This document shows, in pieces, positions 8,072-17,015 of a DNA stretch of 38,316 bases. The number at the start of each line of letters is the position of its first letter. The stretch's first letter is position 1. The translations under genes were made by a program, and so were the position numbers. The notes under the pieces were generated by a model. It did no database searches. It saw nothing but the letters and a program-made list of their open reading frames with translations, and was not told where the DNA came from. The DNA lies in NCBI GenBank assembly GCA_018830285.1, contig JAHJSB010000058.1:1-38316 (forward strand). Direction: 5' to 3'. This stretch comes from Alphaproteobacteria bacterium (lineage in GTDB: Bacteria; Pseudomonadota; Alphaproteobacteria; Caulobacterales; Hyphomonadaceae).

Positions 8072-9277
8072 GTGAACCTCGCATTCCAACCCGACGAAGA
8101 GCGCTTCCGCGAGGACGTGCGCACGTTCCTTGACCGCGAGCTGACGCCTGACCTGCGCCGCTATGCAGCGCGCATGACCAGCGTTTACAGCGACAAGGAC
8201 ACCGCGCTGGCCTGGCAGGCCATATTGGTGAAACAGGGCTGGGCGGCGCCCGGCTGGCCTGTCGAATATGGCGGCTGCGACTGGAGCGTGGCGCAGCGCT
8301 ACATCTTCGACGTGGAAATGGCGCGGGCTGGTGCCCCGCCCCTTTCGCCGATGGGCATTGCGATGTGCGGGCCGGCCCTCATCGGGCACGGCACGAAGGC
8401 GCAGAAGGACCATTACCTGCCGCGCATCCTGTCGGGCGAGGATTTCTGGTGCCAGGGTTATTCCGAGCCGCATGCCGGATCTGACCTTGCACAGCTCTCC
8501 ATGTCGGCGAAGGAAGATGGCGACGCGTTCATCTGCAACGGTTCGAAGATCTGGACGACGCACGCGCATGAAGCGAACATGTGCTTCTGTCTCGTGCGCA
8601 CCGACGCAAGCGGCAAGCCGCAGCAGGGCATTACCTTCCTGCTGATCGACATGACGTCGCCCGGCGTGCGCGTCGACCCGATCATCATGCTGTCGGGCGA
8701 GCATATCCAGAACGCGATCTTCTTCGATGATGTGCGTGTGCCGCAGGCGAACGTGATCGGCAAGGTCAATGAAGGCTGGACGGTCGCCAAATACCTGCTG
8801 GAATTCGAGCGGGGCGGATCGAGCTACGGCCCGCGTCTGAAGGCGCGCGTCGGTGCGCTGCGCAGGCATGCCGCCGAGGCGGGTCTGGGACCGGACATGG
8901 CGATCAAACTGTCGCAGGCCGAGGCCGACGCGTCGGCGCTGGAAGCCGCCGAGCTGATGTTGATGTCAGAGCTGGCCGGTGGCGGCACGCCCGGTCTGAA
9001 GGCCTCGATGATGAAGGTAAAGGGCACCGAGCTCAGCCAGCGGCTCACCGAACTCGCGATCGAGATCGCCGGGACTTATGTCGAACCCTTCCAGCCGCAC
9101 CATACGAGCCCCGGCGGCGAAGTCGTCAACGCGCCGTCGAATTCGGCCGCGCTGGTCGGGCCAGACAGCGCCGTGACCGTGGCCGCCAAATATCTCAATG
9201 ACCGGGCGGGCTCGATCTATGCCGGCTCAAACGAAATCCAGCGCAACATCCTCGCGAAAGCCCAGCTGGGCCTTTGA
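8072..9277 (+). CDS. Acyl-CoA dehydrogenase family protein
   Basis: FAD-dependent alpha,beta-dehydrogenation of an acyl-CoA, feeding electrons to ETF. 401 aa with the ACAD flavin/substrate motif GYSEPHAGSDLAQL, GSKIWTTHAHEANM, and the C-terminal NDRAGSIYAGSNEIQRNI. The MCAD-type catalytic Glu (YEG) is Ala384 here (YAG). As in isovaleryl- and long-chain enzymes the base may be elsewhere, for example the Glu in LLEFERGG, or the protein may work as a heteromer like the mycobacterial FadE pairs. Start is GTG 8072 behind AGGAGCAGCAGA; the open frame runs further upstream but overlaps the previous gene. The physiological acyl-CoA is not deducible. Confidence 0.9.
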   Translation: MNLAFQPDEERFREDVRTFLDRELTPDLRRYAARMTSVYSDKDTALAWQAILVKQGWAAPGWPVEYGGCDWSVAQRYIFDVEMARAGAPPLSPMGIAMCGPALIGHGTKAQKDHYLPRILSGEDFWCQGYSEPHAGSDLAQLSMSAKEDGDAFICNGSKIWTTHAHEANMCFCLVRTDASGKPQQGITFLLIDMTSPGVRVDPIIMLSGEHIQNAIFFDDVRVPQANVIGKVNEGWTVAKYLLEFERGGSSYGPRLKARVGALRRHAAEAGLGPDMAIKLSQAEADASALEAAELMLMSELAGGGTPGLKASMMKVKGTELSQRLTELAIEIAGTYVEPFQPHHTSPGGEVVNAPSNSAALVGPDSAVTVAAKYLNDRAGSIYAGSNEIQRNILAKAQLGL

Positions 9278-9301
9278 TCACAAACCGGAGCCCATACCTG
9301 C

Positions 9302-10090
9302 ATGCTCGTCCTCTATGAACATCCGCTCTCGCCCTATGCCCAGAAGGTGAAGATCGCCCTGCGCGAGAAGGGGATCGCCTTCGATGTGCGCATGCCGGAA
9401 GGCATCGGCGCGGGGCATACGAAGGGCGCGTTCGCCGACGCCAACCCGCGCCGCGAAGTGCCAGCCCTGATCGACGGTGACGCAGCGATCTTCGATTCGA
9501 CCATCATCCTTGAATATATCGACGACAAATGGCCCGAACCCTCTCTGATGCCCAACGCGCCCGAAGCCCGCGCCCGCGTTCGCCAGATCGAGGACGTGAT
9601 GGACACGCATTTCGAGGCAATCACCTGGGGGCTCGGTGAGCTGCATTTCTTCAAACGGGGCGATGAGCCGCTACGCGAGGCGATCGAAGCGAAGGCGGGC
9701 CAGCAGATCGCCGGTTTCATGGCGTGGCTGGACGCGGAACTGGGTGACTCCGATTTTTTCAACGGCCTTGAATTTGGGCGCGCAGACCTCGGCGTGATTC
9801 CATATCTCAATGCGGCCGACGGCTTCGGCTACAAGCCAACCGCTGGCTCGCGCCTCGCAGGCTGGATCGCACGGGTGAATGCACGCGACAGCGTGAAACA
9901 AACCGACCAGGAATCACGCGCGTCCATTACCGGGATGGAACAGGTCAGCGCGGCGGTCGAATCCGGCCTGTTCAAACGACAGTACCGCGACCACAGGCTG
10001 GAATGGATGATCAAGTCCGGCGGCATGGACATCGTGACCGACGGCCTCGCCCGGCAGACCATCCGCTTTACCGATCACTGGGATACCTGA
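9302..10090 (+). CDS. Glutathione S-transferase family protein
   Basis: Cytosolic GST-fold protein, 262 aa. The N-terminal thioredoxin-like domain begins YEHPLSPYAQKVKIAL, contains the cis-Pro motif REVPALIDGD and the glutathione gamma-Glu contact FDSTIILEYI. The all-helical C-terminal domain spans about residues 90-215. The last 45 residues (KRQYRDHRLEWMIKSGG) extend beyond a standard GST. It is 24 bp downstream of the acyl-CoA dehydrogenase and probably cotranscribed, so a role in thiol-dependent steps or detoxification during catabolism is likely. The substrate is unknown. Confidence 0.85.
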   Translation: MLVLYEHPLSPYAQKVKIALREKGIAFDVRMPEGIGAGHTKGAFADANPRREVPALIDGDAAIFDSTIILEYIDDKWPEPSLMPNAPEARARVRQIEDVMDTHFEAITWGLGELHFFKRGDEPLREAIEAKAGQQIAGFMAWLDAELGDSDFFNGLEFGRADLGVIPYLNAADGFGYKPTAGSRLAGWIARVNARDSVKQTDQESRASITGMEQVSAAVESGLFKRQYRDHRLEWMIKSGGMDIVTDGLARQTIRFTDHWDT

Positions 10091-11110
<1,020 letters not shown>

Positions 11111-11125
11111 GGGACGACACTCACG

Positions 11126-11992
11126 ATGGAATATGAGCAGATAAGGTTCGAGCGGGACGGCCCGGCGGCGATCATCACGCTGGACCGTCCGGACAGTTAC
11201 AATGCCTATACCGCGCAGATGGGCCAGGAACTGGCTGCTGCAATCCGGCGCTGCGACGGTGATGACAGTGTCCGGGCCGTCATTCTTACCGGCGCAGGCC
11301 GGCACTTCTGTGTCGGCGCCGACATGTCGGCCGGTGCCGCCAGCTTCGATACGTCTGAGGGCGGCGCCGGCGCCAAGAATTTCGGCGGCACCAAGGGCGG
11401 CAAACGCGATGGGGCGGGCTTCGTCGGCGCGCTCTACAATTCCCTGAAACCGACAATCGCCGCCTTCAACGGCGCAGCTGTCGGCGTCGGGATAACATTG
11501 GCGCTCCCAACCGACATCAAGATCGCAGCTTCGACCGCAAAGTTCGGCTTCGTGTTCACACAGCGCGGCCTGCCACCTGAAGCGGGCAGCGCCTGGTTCC
11601 TGCCCCAGATCGTGGGCCTGCCGCAGGCGCTCAAATGGTGCCTTACGGGGCGCGTGTTCAACGCAGCAGAAGCGCTGGAAGGCGGCCTCGTCAGTGAAGT
11701 CGTCGCGCCCGATGAATTGCTGCCGACAGCCCTGAAGATCGCCCACGAAATTGCGCGCAACACCGCGCCCGTTTCCGTCGCCCTGACCCGTCAGCTGCTC
11801 TGGCGATACGGCCCCGAAAGTGCCCCGTTCGACCTACTGGCAAAGGATGGCGCTTTCGCTCTCGCATTGGGGGCCTCCGATGATGTCAAGGAAGGCGTCG
11901 GCGCCTTCCTTGAAAAGCGCGCGCCTGTTTTCCCGGGGAAAGTATCCCGTGACATGCCGAACGGTTTCCCCTGGTGGGATGACGATAGCTGA
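11126..11992 (+). CDS. Enoyl-CoA hydratase/isomerase family protein
   Basis: Crotonase-fold protein, 288 aa, probably hydrating an enoyl-CoA made by the upstream dehydrogenase. Oxyanion-hole motifs are present: AGRHFCVGADMS in the first half and FNGAAVGVGITLALPTDIKIA. The active-site loop GLPPEAGSAWFLPQIVG carries a Glu where the hydratase general base is usually found. A Gly-rich insertion (about residues 73-95) follows the first motif. Only 15 bp separate it from the flavoenzyme gene. The specific CoA substrate is not evident. Confidence 0.88.
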   Translation: MEYEQIRFERDGPAAIITLDRPDSYNAYTAQMGQELAAAIRRCDGDDSVRAVILTGAGRHFCVGADMSAGAASFDTSEGGAGAKNFGGTKGGKRDGAGFVGALYNSLKPTIAAFNGAAVGVGITLALPTDIKIAASTAKFGFVFTQRGLPPEAGSAWFLPQIVGLPQALKWCLTGRVFNAAEALEGGLVSEVVAPDELLPTALKIAHEIARNTAPVSVALTRQLLWRYGPESAPFDLLAKDGAFALALGASDDVKEGVGAFLEKRAPVFPGKVSRDMPNGFPWWDDDS

Positions 11993-12072
11993 AACACAAT
12001 TTCCGGCGCGGGGTTTCCTGATCCCAATTGCGGCCTATCATCGGAAACCTATTCCGACGACAGGTTCGCAAG

Positions 12073-12963
12073 ATGACCCAACTCCCCAAATCCAGCCCCC
12101 TGCCCCAAGGCGTACTCGACCTTTATGATGCCTATTGCCATGGCGCGATGTCGCGGCGGGATTTCTTCGCCAGCCTCAGCAAATATGCCGTCGGAGGCCT
12201 GAGCGTCGCCATGCTCGCAGCATGCGTCATGCCCGACTACGAGACCACCCTGCAGACAAGTCCTGATGATCCGGACCTCAACATCGAAACCCTGCTCTAT
12301 GATTCGCCCAGTGGCGCAGGCAAGATGGCTGGCGATCTGGTCCGGCTGAAAAAGGGACTGGCCAAACGGCCCGGCGTGATTGTCGTGCACGAGAACCGGG
12401 GCCTCAATCCCTATATCAAGGACGTTGCCCGCCGCACCGCGCTTGCCGGCTATATCGCCCTGGCCCCGGATGCGCTCTACCCGCTCGGCGGATACCCCGG
12501 CAATGACGATGACGGCCGCACGCTACAGGCGACGCGCGACCGGGATGACATGCTGCATGATTTCATGGCCGCGGCCGAGACCCTGCGCGATCATCCCGAC
12601 TGCAATGGCAAGGTCGCCTGCGTCGGTTTCTGCTTTGGCGGCAGCATCACCAACCTGATGGCGGTGAACCAGCCCTGGCTGTCCGGCGCAGTGCCCTTCT
12701 ATGGCGGATGGCCGACAGAAGAAGACGCGGCGAAAGTGAACGTGCCGCTGCAGATCCATCTGGCCGGGCTCGACACCCGCGTGAATGCCGGCTGGCCCGC
12801 CTATGAAGCGGCCCTCAAGGCCAATGGCGCGGAATACGAGGCCTTTATCTATGACGGCGTGAACCACGGCTTCCACAATGACACGACACCGCGCTACGAC
12901 GCCGACGCCGCAGGGCTGGCGTGGGAGCGGACGCTGGCGTTCTTCAAGGCGGCGTTCGCCTGA
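12073..12963 (+). CDS. Tat-exported dienelactone hydrolase family protein
   Basis: Alpha/beta hydrolase of the dienelactone hydrolase family, 296 aa. The N-terminus carries a twin-arginine motif SRRDFF (27-32), a hydrophobic stretch and MLAAC (Cys51), so it is probably exported folded and possibly lipidated. The catalytic set is visible: GFCFGG with nucleophile Cys187, Asp234 in AGLDTRV, His265 in GVNHGFH, and the DLH-type Glu107 in HENRG. ATG 12073 is preferred over an in-frame start at 12028, which only adds non-conserved residues. It ends the plus-strand catabolic run and is followed by a structured repeat. Confidence 0.86.
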   Translation: MTQLPKSSPLPQGVLDLYDAYCHGAMSRRDFFASLSKYAVGGLSVAMLAACVMPDYETTLQTSPDDPDLNIETLLYDSPSGAGKMAGDLVRLKKGLAKRPGVIVVHENRGLNPYIKDVARRTALAGYIALAPDALYPLGGYPGNDDDGRTLQATRDRDDMLHDFMAAAETLRDHPDCNGKVACVGFCFGGSITNLMAVNQPWLSGAVPFYGGWPTEEDAAKVNVPLQIHLAGLDTRVNAGWPAYEAALKANGAEYEAFIYDGVNHGFHNDTTPRYDADAAGLAWERTLAFFKAAFA

Positions 12964-13009
12964 ATTCGACGTGATCGGCTGAAGCCTGGGCCCTCGCTGG
13001 CGCTTCGGG

Positions 13010-13070
13010 CATTTCAAGCCTCAATTTGATCCTCGACCAAATTGTGCGCCGCAGGCGCACCAGCTTGAAA

Positions 13071-13072
<2 letters not shown>
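13010..13072. repeat. Nested palindromic element able to form a three-way junction
   Basis: An outer 10-bp perfect inverted repeat CATTTCAAGC (13010-13019) / GCTTGAAATG (13063-13072) encloses two further perfect hairpins. These are CAATTTG/CAAATTG (13022-13028 with 13038-13044) and TGCGCC-GCA-GGCGCA (13045-13059). No coding frame explains it. It lies between a convergent gene end and the 3' CCA of tRNA-Val, overlapping that CCA by two bases. It could end transcription on both strands, help tRNA 3' processing, or be a dispersed repeat. Confidence 0.7.
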
Positions 13073-13145
<73 letters not shown>

Positions 13146-13199
13146 GATCCATCGGGAAGCGGCGGTAATGGCCAATCCAGCCCGCCGCGTCAAGATGGT

Positions 13200-13559
13200 T
13201 TAGGCCGCCATCACCTTGTCGACTTCATCGACGATCTCGCGCAGGTGGAACGGCTTGGACAGGACTTTCGCCCCGGCGGGCGTCGGCGCGCCGGACGAGA
13301 GTGCCACGGCGGCAAAACCTGTAATGAAAACAATCTTCATCGCTGGGTCGAGTTCGGCGCCGCGACGGGCCAGTTCGATACCGTCGAGTCCCGGCATGAC
13401 AATATCGGTCAGGAGCAGGTCGAACACTTCGCGCTCAAGCGCGTGCAGGGCCGTTTCGCCGTCCGCATAGTCCTGGATCTCATGGCCCGCCCGACGCAGG
13501 GCTGCAGCCAGGAAGGTGCGCATTGAGTCGTCGTCTTCTGCGAGAAGGATCTTGGTCAT
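13200..13559 (-). CDS. cpdR: CpdR-like single-domain response regulator
   Basis: Stand-alone receiver domain (119 aa). In Caulobacter the orthologue, when unphosphorylated, recruits substrates to ClpXP at the pole and so controls cell-cycle proteolysis; it is phosphorylated by the CckA-ChpT relay. The receiver residues are present: D9/D10, phospho-acceptor D52 in LLTDIVMP, T80 in FITGFAAV, and K102 in KVLSKPFHLR. The FITGFAAV and KVLSKPFHLR stretches are characteristic of CpdR rather than CheY. Compared with Caulobacter CpdR the loop between them is slightly expanded (SSGAPTPAGA). There is no output domain. It is divergent from N-formylglutamate amidohydrolase. Confidence 0.9.
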   Translation of the reverse strand: MTKILLAEDDDSMRTFLAAALRRAGHEIQDYADGETALHALEREVFDLLLTDIVMPGLDGIELARRGAELDPAMKIVFITGFAAVALSSGAPTPAGAKVLSKPFHLREIVDEVDKVMAA

Positions 13560-13699
13560 GCTCGCCCCTTTGGATGCCAGTGCTTGATTTTAGACATAAA
13601 CTACGGATCGGGTAAATCATGCGTGAATGGCGACGAGATTCCCTGTCTCTTTTTTGCTTCAGCCTGAAAAAGCTTGACCTTCGGGCGAACTGGCAAACC

Positions 13700-14611
13700 A
13701 TGGGCCCGATGACCGGCATACTTCCCCTGGCACGATCTCCCGAAGCGGAACCTGCAGCGCCGGTCGCATATGACACGCCCTACACGCTGGAAGGGCCGAC
13801 CGGGCCCGCAGCGCCGGTTCTGTTTGCCTCGCCGCACTCCGGCAACGAATACCCGCAAAGCATGCAATCAGCGCTGTGCGTGCCGCTGATCGACCTGCGC
13901 CGCACCGAAGATGCGTTCGTTGAAGAACTGTTTGCCGATGCCCCGGCCCTGGGTGCTACGCTGATGGCCGCCCGCTATGGCCGGTCGGTGGCGGACCTCA
14001 ACCGTGACCCGCGCGAACTCGATGCCACCATGTTCAGCGATGGCCTGCCCCGCGTGAGCGGCCTGCCTACGGCCCGCGTCGATGCCGGCCTGGGCGCGCT
14101 GCCCCGCGTCGCCGCCCGCGGCGAGGCAATCTATGCCCGGCGGCTGACGCGCGCCGAAGGCGAAGAACGCCTCCGCCTGGTGCATGACGCCTATCATGAC
14201 CGGCTTGGCCTCGAACTGGGCGCCCTGCGCGACACGCATGGCGCGGCATTGCTGATTGACTGCCATTCGATGCCGTCGGTCCAGCCGGGACGGCGCCACC
14301 TGGCCGACATCGTACTCGGCGACCGGTTCGGCTCGAGCTGCGATCCACGGCTGACCGGGCGGGTCGAACGGGCATTCCGCGCCCAGGGCCTCAGCGTTGC
14401 CCGCAATGCACCCTATGCCGGGGGTTACACGACCCGCCGCTACGGGCGGCCCAAACGCAATGTCCACGCCCTGCAGATCGAGATCAATCGCGGTCTGTAC
14501 ATGGATGAGCACGCGATCACTCGCTCGGATCGGTTTGCTGACATCAGAGCTGTGATTACAGATGTGACAGCGCAAATCCTCGATATCGCGCGGGTCGTCA
14601 GCGAATCCTGA
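13700..14611 (+). CDS. N-formylglutamate amidohydrolase family protein
   Basis: Predicted hydrolase of N-formyl-L-glutamate (or related N-acyl amino acids), the last step of one histidine-degradation route. About 303 aa with FASPHSGNEYP (His46 region), VADLNRDPREL, LLIDCHSMPS and QIEINRGLYM, all typical of the FGase/HutG amidohydrolase family. No other hut genes are nearby, so a role in histidine catabolism is not supported by context. The start is uncertain: the frame is open from 13619, but similarity suggests ATG 13700 or 13709. The arrangement cpdR / FGase / IMPase-family gene resembles, from memory, the Sinorhizobium meliloti cpdR1 region. Confidence 0.85.
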   Translation: MGPMTGILPLARSPEAEPAAPVAYDTPYTLEGPTGPAAPVLFASPHSGNEYPQSMQSALCVPLIDLRRTEDAFVEELFADAPALGATLMAARYGRSVADLNRDPRELDATMFSDGLPRVSGLPTARVDAGLGALPRVAARGEAIYARRLTRAEGEERLRLVHDAYHDRLGLELGALRDTHGAALLIDCHSMPSVQPGRRHLADIVLGDRFGSSCDPRLTGRVERAFRAQGLSVARNAPYAGGYTTRRYGRPKRNVHALQIEINRGLYMDEHAITRSDRFADIRAVITDVTAQILDIARVVSES

Positions 14612-14621
14612 CCCATTTTCC

Positions 14622-14651
14622 AAAAAAAGGGCCGCACCCGTAGGTGCGGCC
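14622..14651 (-). terminator. Intrinsic terminator of the minus-strand small RNA
   Basis: Stem GGCCGCACC (14630-14638) / GGTGCGGCC (14643-14651) with loop CGTA as written on the plus strand. Read on the minus strand it is followed by C and seven T (14622-14628). On the plus strand the stem is followed by AAAGTC, so it is a poor terminator for the upstream amidohydrolase gene. It therefore points to a minus-strand transcript. Confidence 0.85.
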
Positions 14652-14698
14652 AAAGTCAAAGGGAGGAAACGCCAGAGGCGTCTGCACCGAAGTGCAAG
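14622..14698 (-). ncRNA. Probable MmgR/suhB-type (alpha-r8) small regulatory RNA
   Basis: On the minus strand a 77-nt segment shows a complete small-RNA architecture. A 5' hairpin TGCAC-TTCG-GTGCA (14683-14696) is followed by hairpin ACGCC-TCT-GGCGT (14669-14681). Next come unpaired TTTCCTCCC (14661-14669), a CTTTGACTTTGG linker and a 9-bp terminator hairpin ending in seven T. A near-consensus CATAAT (14705-14710) and CTTGCC (14727-14732) lie upstream with 16-bp spacing, placing the start near 14698. The CCUCCC motif, the terminator and the location near an IMPase-family gene (hisN-like) match what I recall of the suhB/MmgR family, an Hfq-associated sRNA. In S. meliloti MmgR is about 77 nt and limits polyhydroxybutyrate storage. 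Family membership is inference without a covariance search. Confidence 0.75.
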
Positions 14699-14704
14699 GA
14701 CAGG

Positions 14705-14732
14705 ATTATGCTGCGGTGCACAAATAGGCAAG
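14705..14732 (-). promoter_or_regulatory. Putative sigma-70-type promoter for the small RNA
   Basis: On the minus strand CTTGCC (14727-14732) and CATAAT (14705-14710) are separated by 16 bp, resembling alphaproteobacterial -35/-10 elements. A start 6-7 nt beyond the -10 would give a transcript of about 77 nt ending at the T tract. Prediction only. Confidence 0.5.
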
Positions 14733-14876
14733 CGCAGGAATGTCGCACGTCTGCAATTAACCTCAACTGCCCGCATTTTAGGCACAGAAACCCCCTCCGG
14801 CACGCCAATTGCGTAGGACTTGCTCGAATTTCCTGTTTTGGGACTGGAACCGTCCCGTCGTAGTTTGGAGTAAGAA

Positions 14877-15272
14877 ATGGCTGACGAAACAGATCTGCAC
14901 GTGGGCAAACGCCTTCGCCGCCGCCGCCGGCTGCTCGGCATGACCCAGCAGGACCTCGCTGGCCAGGTCGGCGTTCGGTTCCAGCAAATCCAGAAATATG
15001 AATGTGGCGCAAACCGCATCACGTCATCGCGCCTGTATGAACTGTCGCGCGCCCTGAACGTGTCGGTCCAGTATTTCTTCGACGGCATCCCGGTTGCAGA
15101 TGCCCCCGACGCTGCCAATGACGCCGAACATATGGAAGGCGATATCCTTTCACAGAAAGAGACGCTGGAGCTTGTTCGCGCCTATTACCGCCTCGGCGAG
15201 CGTCCCCGCAAACGCCTGCTGGAACTGGCCAAGGCCCTCGAAGGCGACCAGTCGAGCCACGGCGCCGCTTGA
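14877..15272 (+). CDS. XRE-type helix-turn-helix regulator
   Basis: 131-aa DNA-binding protein. The N-terminal half (about 9-63) is a Cro/CI-type HTH: RRRRRLLGMTQQDLAGQVG, then QIQKYECGANRITSSRLYEL and ALNVSVQYFFDG. The C-terminal half is an acidic linker and a helix (ETLELVRAYYRLGERPRKRL). This short form is common in alphaproteobacteria and its targets are generally unknown. GGAGTAAGAA precedes the ATG. The promoter must lie in the 178 bp that also hold the divergent small-RNA promoter, so cross-regulation is possible. It is followed after 32 bp by the hisN-like gene. Confidence 0.88.
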   Translation: MADETDLHVGKRLRRRRRLLGMTQQDLAGQVGVRFQQIQKYECGANRITSSRLYELSRALNVSVQYFFDGIPVADAPDAANDAEHMEGDILSQKETLELVRAYYRLGERPRKRLLELAKALEGDQSSHGAA

Positions 15273-15304
15273 CGCCCGGCCCAAGGCAGGGCTAGCCCTG
15301 CCGG

Positions 15305-16180
15305 ATGCCAGACGGAATATCCCTCGAAGATGAGCTTGCCCTCGCCGGGCGGCTCGCAGATGCGGCCTGGATAGCTATCCGGCCGCATTTTCGTGCCCTG
15401 AAAGACGTGGACAACAAGGCGGCAACCCCGCCGTCGAACCCGTCCCCAGCCCGTCCGACACCCACCTCAACCCCGTCGATCCCCGCAAGGCCCGAATTCG
15501 ACCCGGTCACCGAGGGCGACCGCGCCGCTGAACGGGCGATCCGCTCCATCCTGGCTGCCGAACGCCCGCACCATGGCGTGACCGGAGAGGAATATCCTGA
15601 AACCCCCTCCAGCAGCGGCTATCGATGGCTGATCGATCCGATCGACGGCACCCGCGCCTTCGTCGCCGGCCTGCCTGTCTGGACGACGCTGATTTCGCTG
15701 GTTGGCCCGGACGATGTGCCCCTGATCGGCATTATCGACCAGCCAGTTCTGGGCGAACGCTATGTCGGTTGGCCGGGCGGCGCAGAATTGCAGCGCGGCG
15801 GCACGCGCACGCCGATCCGCGTCTCCGACTGCCACGACCTGCGCCGGGCGACAATTGCCACAACCGATCCCTTCATCCTGAACCCGGCGGAACAGGGTGC
15901 CTGGGCGCACTTGCGCGCCACGGCCCGGATCAGCCGCTATGGCCTGGATGCCTATGCCTATGCGCGCCTGGCCGCTGGCACGATCGATCTTGTTGCTGAA
16001 ACCTGCCTGAAAGCGTGGGACGTCGCCGCCCTGATCCCGGTCGTGCGCGGTGCCGGCGGCCTTGCCACCGACTGGCGCGGCAACGCGCCCAGGCTTGGCG
16101 GCCAGATCGTCTGCGCCTCAAGCGAGGGCGTCATGGATCAGGCCCTGCTCGCATTGAGGCGCTCGGCCACGCTGGCCTGA
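15305..16180 (+). CDS. hisN: Inositol monophosphatase family, histidinol-phosphatase (HisN)-like
   Basis: Mg2+-dependent phosphatase of the IMPase superfamily, 291 aa; the closest type is HisN, which releases phosphate from L-histidinol phosphate. Metal-site motifs are DPVTEGD (66-72), GEE (94-96), LIDPIDGTRAF (109-119) and KAWDVAAL (236-243). Unusually, a 20-25 residue Pro/Thr/Ser-rich insert (about 41-63) sits just before DPVTEGD, where relatives have only a few residues. The DNA there is strongly C-rich on the plus strand with recurring CCCGTC. The loop next to the active site may tolerate it, since the motifs are otherwise intact. The gene ends one base before the convergent LytTR gene. 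Confidence 0.82.
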   Translation: MPDGISLEDELALAGRLADAAWIAIRPHFRALKDVDNKAATPPSNPSPARPTPTSTPSIPARPEFDPVTEGDRAAERAIRSILAAERPHHGVTGEEYPETPSSSGYRWLIDPIDGTRAFVAGLPVWTTLISLVGPDDVPLIGIIDQPVLGERYVGWPGGAELQRGGTRTPIRVSDCHDLRRATIATTDPFILNPAEQGAWAHLRATARISRYGLDAYAYARLAAGTIDLVAETCLKAWDVAALIPVVRGAGGLATDWRGNAPRLGGQIVCASSEGVMDQALLALRRSATLA

Positions 16181-16181
16181 T

Positions 16182-17015
16182 TCAGCTCGAGGGGTCAGGC
16201 GCTGCCGCCAGCGCGTCACGATAGCGACGGCTGCCGATGACGACCCGCCCGTCGTCCAGCGTGATTTCTACGTCGCCTGATGCTTTCGATTTGAAGCCGC
16301 CGATACGGGCCCGATTGACGAGGCGTGAGCGGTGCACCCGGGCAAAGCCGCGGGATTTCAGCCGCGCCTCCCAGGTTGCAAGCGTGCCACGCACCATGTG
16401 GACCCGGTCCTTCGTGTGGAACTGGACGTAATTTCCGGCGGCCTCGACAGCGAGAATGTCACCGGGCGGCAGGAAGATTGCCGTCGCGCCGTCCCGGATC
16501 TCGATCCGGTCACCCACCGGTTTCGCCCGCCGCGCCACAATCAACGGATACAACCAGTATATTGCAGCCAGAACAGCGTAGCTGATAACGTCCTTGCGCC
16601 ACTCATAGACCAGGGGCAGCACGATCCCGTCATCGAAGAAACGGTACGCTCCGCCGAGTAACGTGAAGCATATCACTCGGATGATGACCATGCCCGCAAC
16701 ATGGACCAGCGACACCGGCACGGTCAGGGCCAGGTGGCCAAGAATGGACCGGGGCAGGTTGCCGGAATTCGGCGGCAGCCGCTGGACCGCCAGTCCGATA
16801 AACGGCGCCAGTGCCAGCCAGAGCAGATAGCTCGAGCCCTCCAGGATCAGTGGCTCGACGAAGGATACCGGATCTCCGTCAAGCTGTGCCTCCAATATGA
16901 TCGACGTGATGTTCACCAGCCCGTTGATCAGGCCGAGGATGGCGATGGTAACCCAGGGACCGGTCAAAAACCGCGCGCCACCGCTCGTCACGACATGTCC
17001 ACCGCTCGTCACCAC
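16182..17015 (-). CDS. Membrane-anchored LytTR-family transcriptional regulator
   Basis: About 277 aa. The N-terminal part has four predicted membrane segments (about 19-41, 60-80, 93-115, 143-160). The C-terminal LytTR DNA-binding domain (about 175-270) has GDILAVEAAGNYVQFHT, then TWEARLKSRGFARVHRS and GDVEITLDDGRVVIGSRRYR. Such proteins probably sense a membrane-linked signal and act on nearby genes; the divergent acyltransferase gene is the obvious candidate target. The start is unsure. GTG 17015 gives an N-terminus containing VTSGG twice, encoded by the phased repeats described separately; GTG 16991 or TTG 16967 are alternatives that would leave the repeats partly or wholly non-coding. 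Confidence 0.85.
   Translation of the reverse strand: MVTSGGHVVTSGGARFLTGPWVTIAILGLINGLVNITSIILEAQLDGDPVSFVEPLILEGSSYLLWLALAPFIGLAVQRLPPNSGNLPRSILGHLALTVPVSLVHVAGMVIIRVICFTLLGGAYRFFDDGIVLPLVYEWRKDVISYAVLAAIYWLYPLIVARRAKPVGDRIEIRDGATAIFLPPGDILAVEAAGNYVQFHTKDRVHMVRGTLATWEARLKSRGFARVHRSRLVNRARIGGFKSKASGDVEITLDDGRVVIGSRRYRDALAAAPDPSS

Noticed and set aside
13619..13699. Longer N-terminus for the N-formylglutamate amidohydrolase from ATG 13619
   Set aside because: The added 27 residues are not family-like and overlap the likely promoter region shared with cpdR.
14629..14651. Hairpin as terminator of the amidohydrolase gene on the plus strand
   Set aside because: No T tract follows on the plus strand; the seven T are on the minus-strand side, so it was assigned to the small RNA.
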